Shown here in pieces: positions 62,710-64,000 of a stretch of DNA of 64,000 bases (positions are counted from its first letter, which is position 1; each line of letters begins with the position of its first letter). The notes under the pieces are model-generated. The model did not search any database. It saw nothing but the letters and a program-made list of their open reading frames with translations, and was not told the origin of the DNA. The stretch is from Glandiceps talaboti (taxonomy: Eukaryota; Hemichordata; Enteropneusta; Spengelidae): the NCBI RefSeq assembly GCF_964340395.1, contig NC_135549.1, positions 26,502,595 through 26,566,594 on the forward strand, written 5' to 3'. A program made the position numbers and the translations under genes.

Positions 62710-63207
62710 GTAAGTGGAACAATTCGTATGTCATATATGTGCATACATACATGTAGATATGACGGTACATGCTTGCATTCGTACATAGCAATACGCACAA
62801 ATACATGTACCCACATAGGCGCGCGCGCGCTCGCACGTACGTTTGTGCTTCGCACACACGTTTTAATAAGTTACTCAAAGAATGATAAGAAGGTTCTAAA
62901 TACTATTTTCCTATCAAAAGTTAGCAATGCAATACAACACACTTTAATAGTATTCGAATGCAAGAAAAGCTGATCAACGCGTCCTTCCCACCCATATATG
63001 TTGGCGATCACATTTCACTAAAAGTAAAAAAATCAAGCTAAATTTCATGAAATATATTGTCTTTTCATCCAGGTATACGTCTGCCAAGTTACATCTTACA
63101 ATCTGTAAGTAGTTACATAGCAGATAGTTAGTCACAATTTTGATTGCAACTCGATATTTTGTAACTATAGTATCAAACTTAATGTTTTAAATGTATTCTC
63201 GTTGCAG
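62710..63207 (+). other. Intron between Link module 4 and linker 5
   Basis: Ordinary intron with a short GC alternating stretch (about 62819-62830). An exon-like piece bounded by CCAG and GTAAGT at 63073-63103 is discussed among the rejected items. Confidence 0.5.
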
Positions 63208-63234
63208 ACGTAACACCGAAAGTGGAAGGAGCAG
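63208..63234 (+). CDS. Linker microexon 5 (27 nt, divergent)
   Basis: The acceptor TTCTCGTTGCAG ends at 63207 and the donor GTACGA (weaker than consensus) starts at 63235. It is 27 nt, phase 1-1, reading (Asp)-Val-Thr-Pro-Lys-Val-Glu-Gly-Ala. Equal length and phase with the other four, and the position after a Link exon, support it despite low sequence similarity. No stop codon follows in phase, so the gene is expected to continue beyond the window. Confidence 0.65.
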
Positions 63235-64000
63235 GTACGATGACACTGTATATAACTTTAGAAACAAGTAGGCTGTCTGAAGTCAGCATAGTTTCGTGAC
63301 CAAGGTCAAAACTGTTCTTTTTTCGATAGTTGATTGCATTTACATGGGGAACAGCATTGTTGCAAATGAATAAATCTGAACATTATTTTTATGAATTATT
63401 CATTTAGTAATGATTATAACTAAAACAGTAGAAAATCCATACACACGTTCAAAAATCTGTTAGTGTATTGAATTCCGGGGAAATATTTATATCCAACTAT
63501 CCATTTTGTCTGTCTAAAAGGATGATTGGTCGACTCACATCTCTGACTATAATGTCCACTCTACTCCTTTCTTTAATTTTGAACCAGTTTAAAGTCTTTG
63601 ACATTTACAAACCTTGTCAACTTCAACTTGTATGTTCATCTTCCACCTAAAACACGATCCTTATACAGACATTCTTACAGACCAGTTGCCCCATAACTAT
63701 CCGGCCAGAGAACCTACCGACCCCAAAGGATAACCTCTCAATTAGCTAACACAATTTCATGTATGAAACTAACAAATCCGGAAACGTCACACGTACAATA
63801 GTCTATAGACGTAGACGTAGATTTATTAAAGCACTATCTTCTGAGGGAGTGAACTACATCTTTCAGTCACCTTCAACTTGTCTCTGTAATTTTAGAGTCA
63901 AGGAGCTTTCATATTTCATGAAATTTTGCCACAAACATATCTCTATCTCACTATTTTCAAAAAATTGTGTGGTTATTTTGTAACTCGTACCTCAAACGTG
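63235..64000 (+). other. Start of next intron, window edge
   Basis: No Link-like exon seen. Frames at 63468-63650 and 63759-63983 carry no recognisable domain. Confidence 0.5.

Noticed and set aside
63073-63103. Extra exon between CCAG and GTAAGT before microexon 5
   Set aside because: Its length (about 31-32 nt) does not keep phase 1-1 and would break the join to microexon 5. It may be a decoy splice-site pair.

Overview
The window is eukaryotic: coding information comes in short exons with GT/AG borders, and the rest is AT-rich, microsatellite-rich and packed with decayed retroelements. The mix of Penelope-like, DIRS-like, Ty3/gypsy and CR1/L2-type elements with a Link-domain gene suggests a marine invertebrate metazoan (invertebrate deuterostome or lophotrochozoan). 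I cannot name the species from sequence alone.

One host gene can be supported. It lies on the + strand, spans almost the whole window and probably runs off the right edge. A TATA box (2190) and a short 5' UTR exon (about 2220-2251) precede a signal-peptide exon (2735-2793). Four exons each encode one complete Link (hyaluronan-binding type) module: 23930-24205, 30444-30719, 40186-40461 and 62431-62709. Five 27-nt microexons each encode a nine-residue, mostly Ser/Thr/Pro/Gly linker: 29866, 31626, 34973, 42066 and 63208. Every internal coding exon is phase 1-1, so the modules can be added, lost or skipped in frame. The predicted product is a secreted protein of tandem Link modules on short linkers. 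Similarity between the introns shows that it grew by duplication of linker-plus-Link units.

Region by region: 1-2.2 kb is upstream sequence. 2.8-23.9 kb is a 21-kb first coding intron holding a Penelope-like remnant with a hammerhead-like motif, MITE-like inverted repeats, an unclassified transposase-like ORF split by a tRNA-derived SINE, a gypsy pol remnant, and a TIR element enclosing a LINE tail. 24.2-29.9 kb holds a truncated DIRS-like element. 29.9-42.1 kb is the core of the Link array, interrupted by two LINEs and a Penelope fragment. 42.1-62.4 kb is a 20-kb intron with another Penelope fragment, three LINE fragments, two identical inverted copies of a 260-bp element, a near-perfect palindromic MITE and several very short palindromic insertions. 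62.4-63.2 kb holds the last Link and linker exons.

The two observations I rate highest are the exon-shuffled Link/microexon array and a set of 23-41 bp palindromic insertions flanked by 7-9 bp target duplications with shared terminal bases (C-W-Y-AGAC ... GTCT-R-W-G). No rRNA, functional tRNA, CRISPR or bacterial-type feature was seen.
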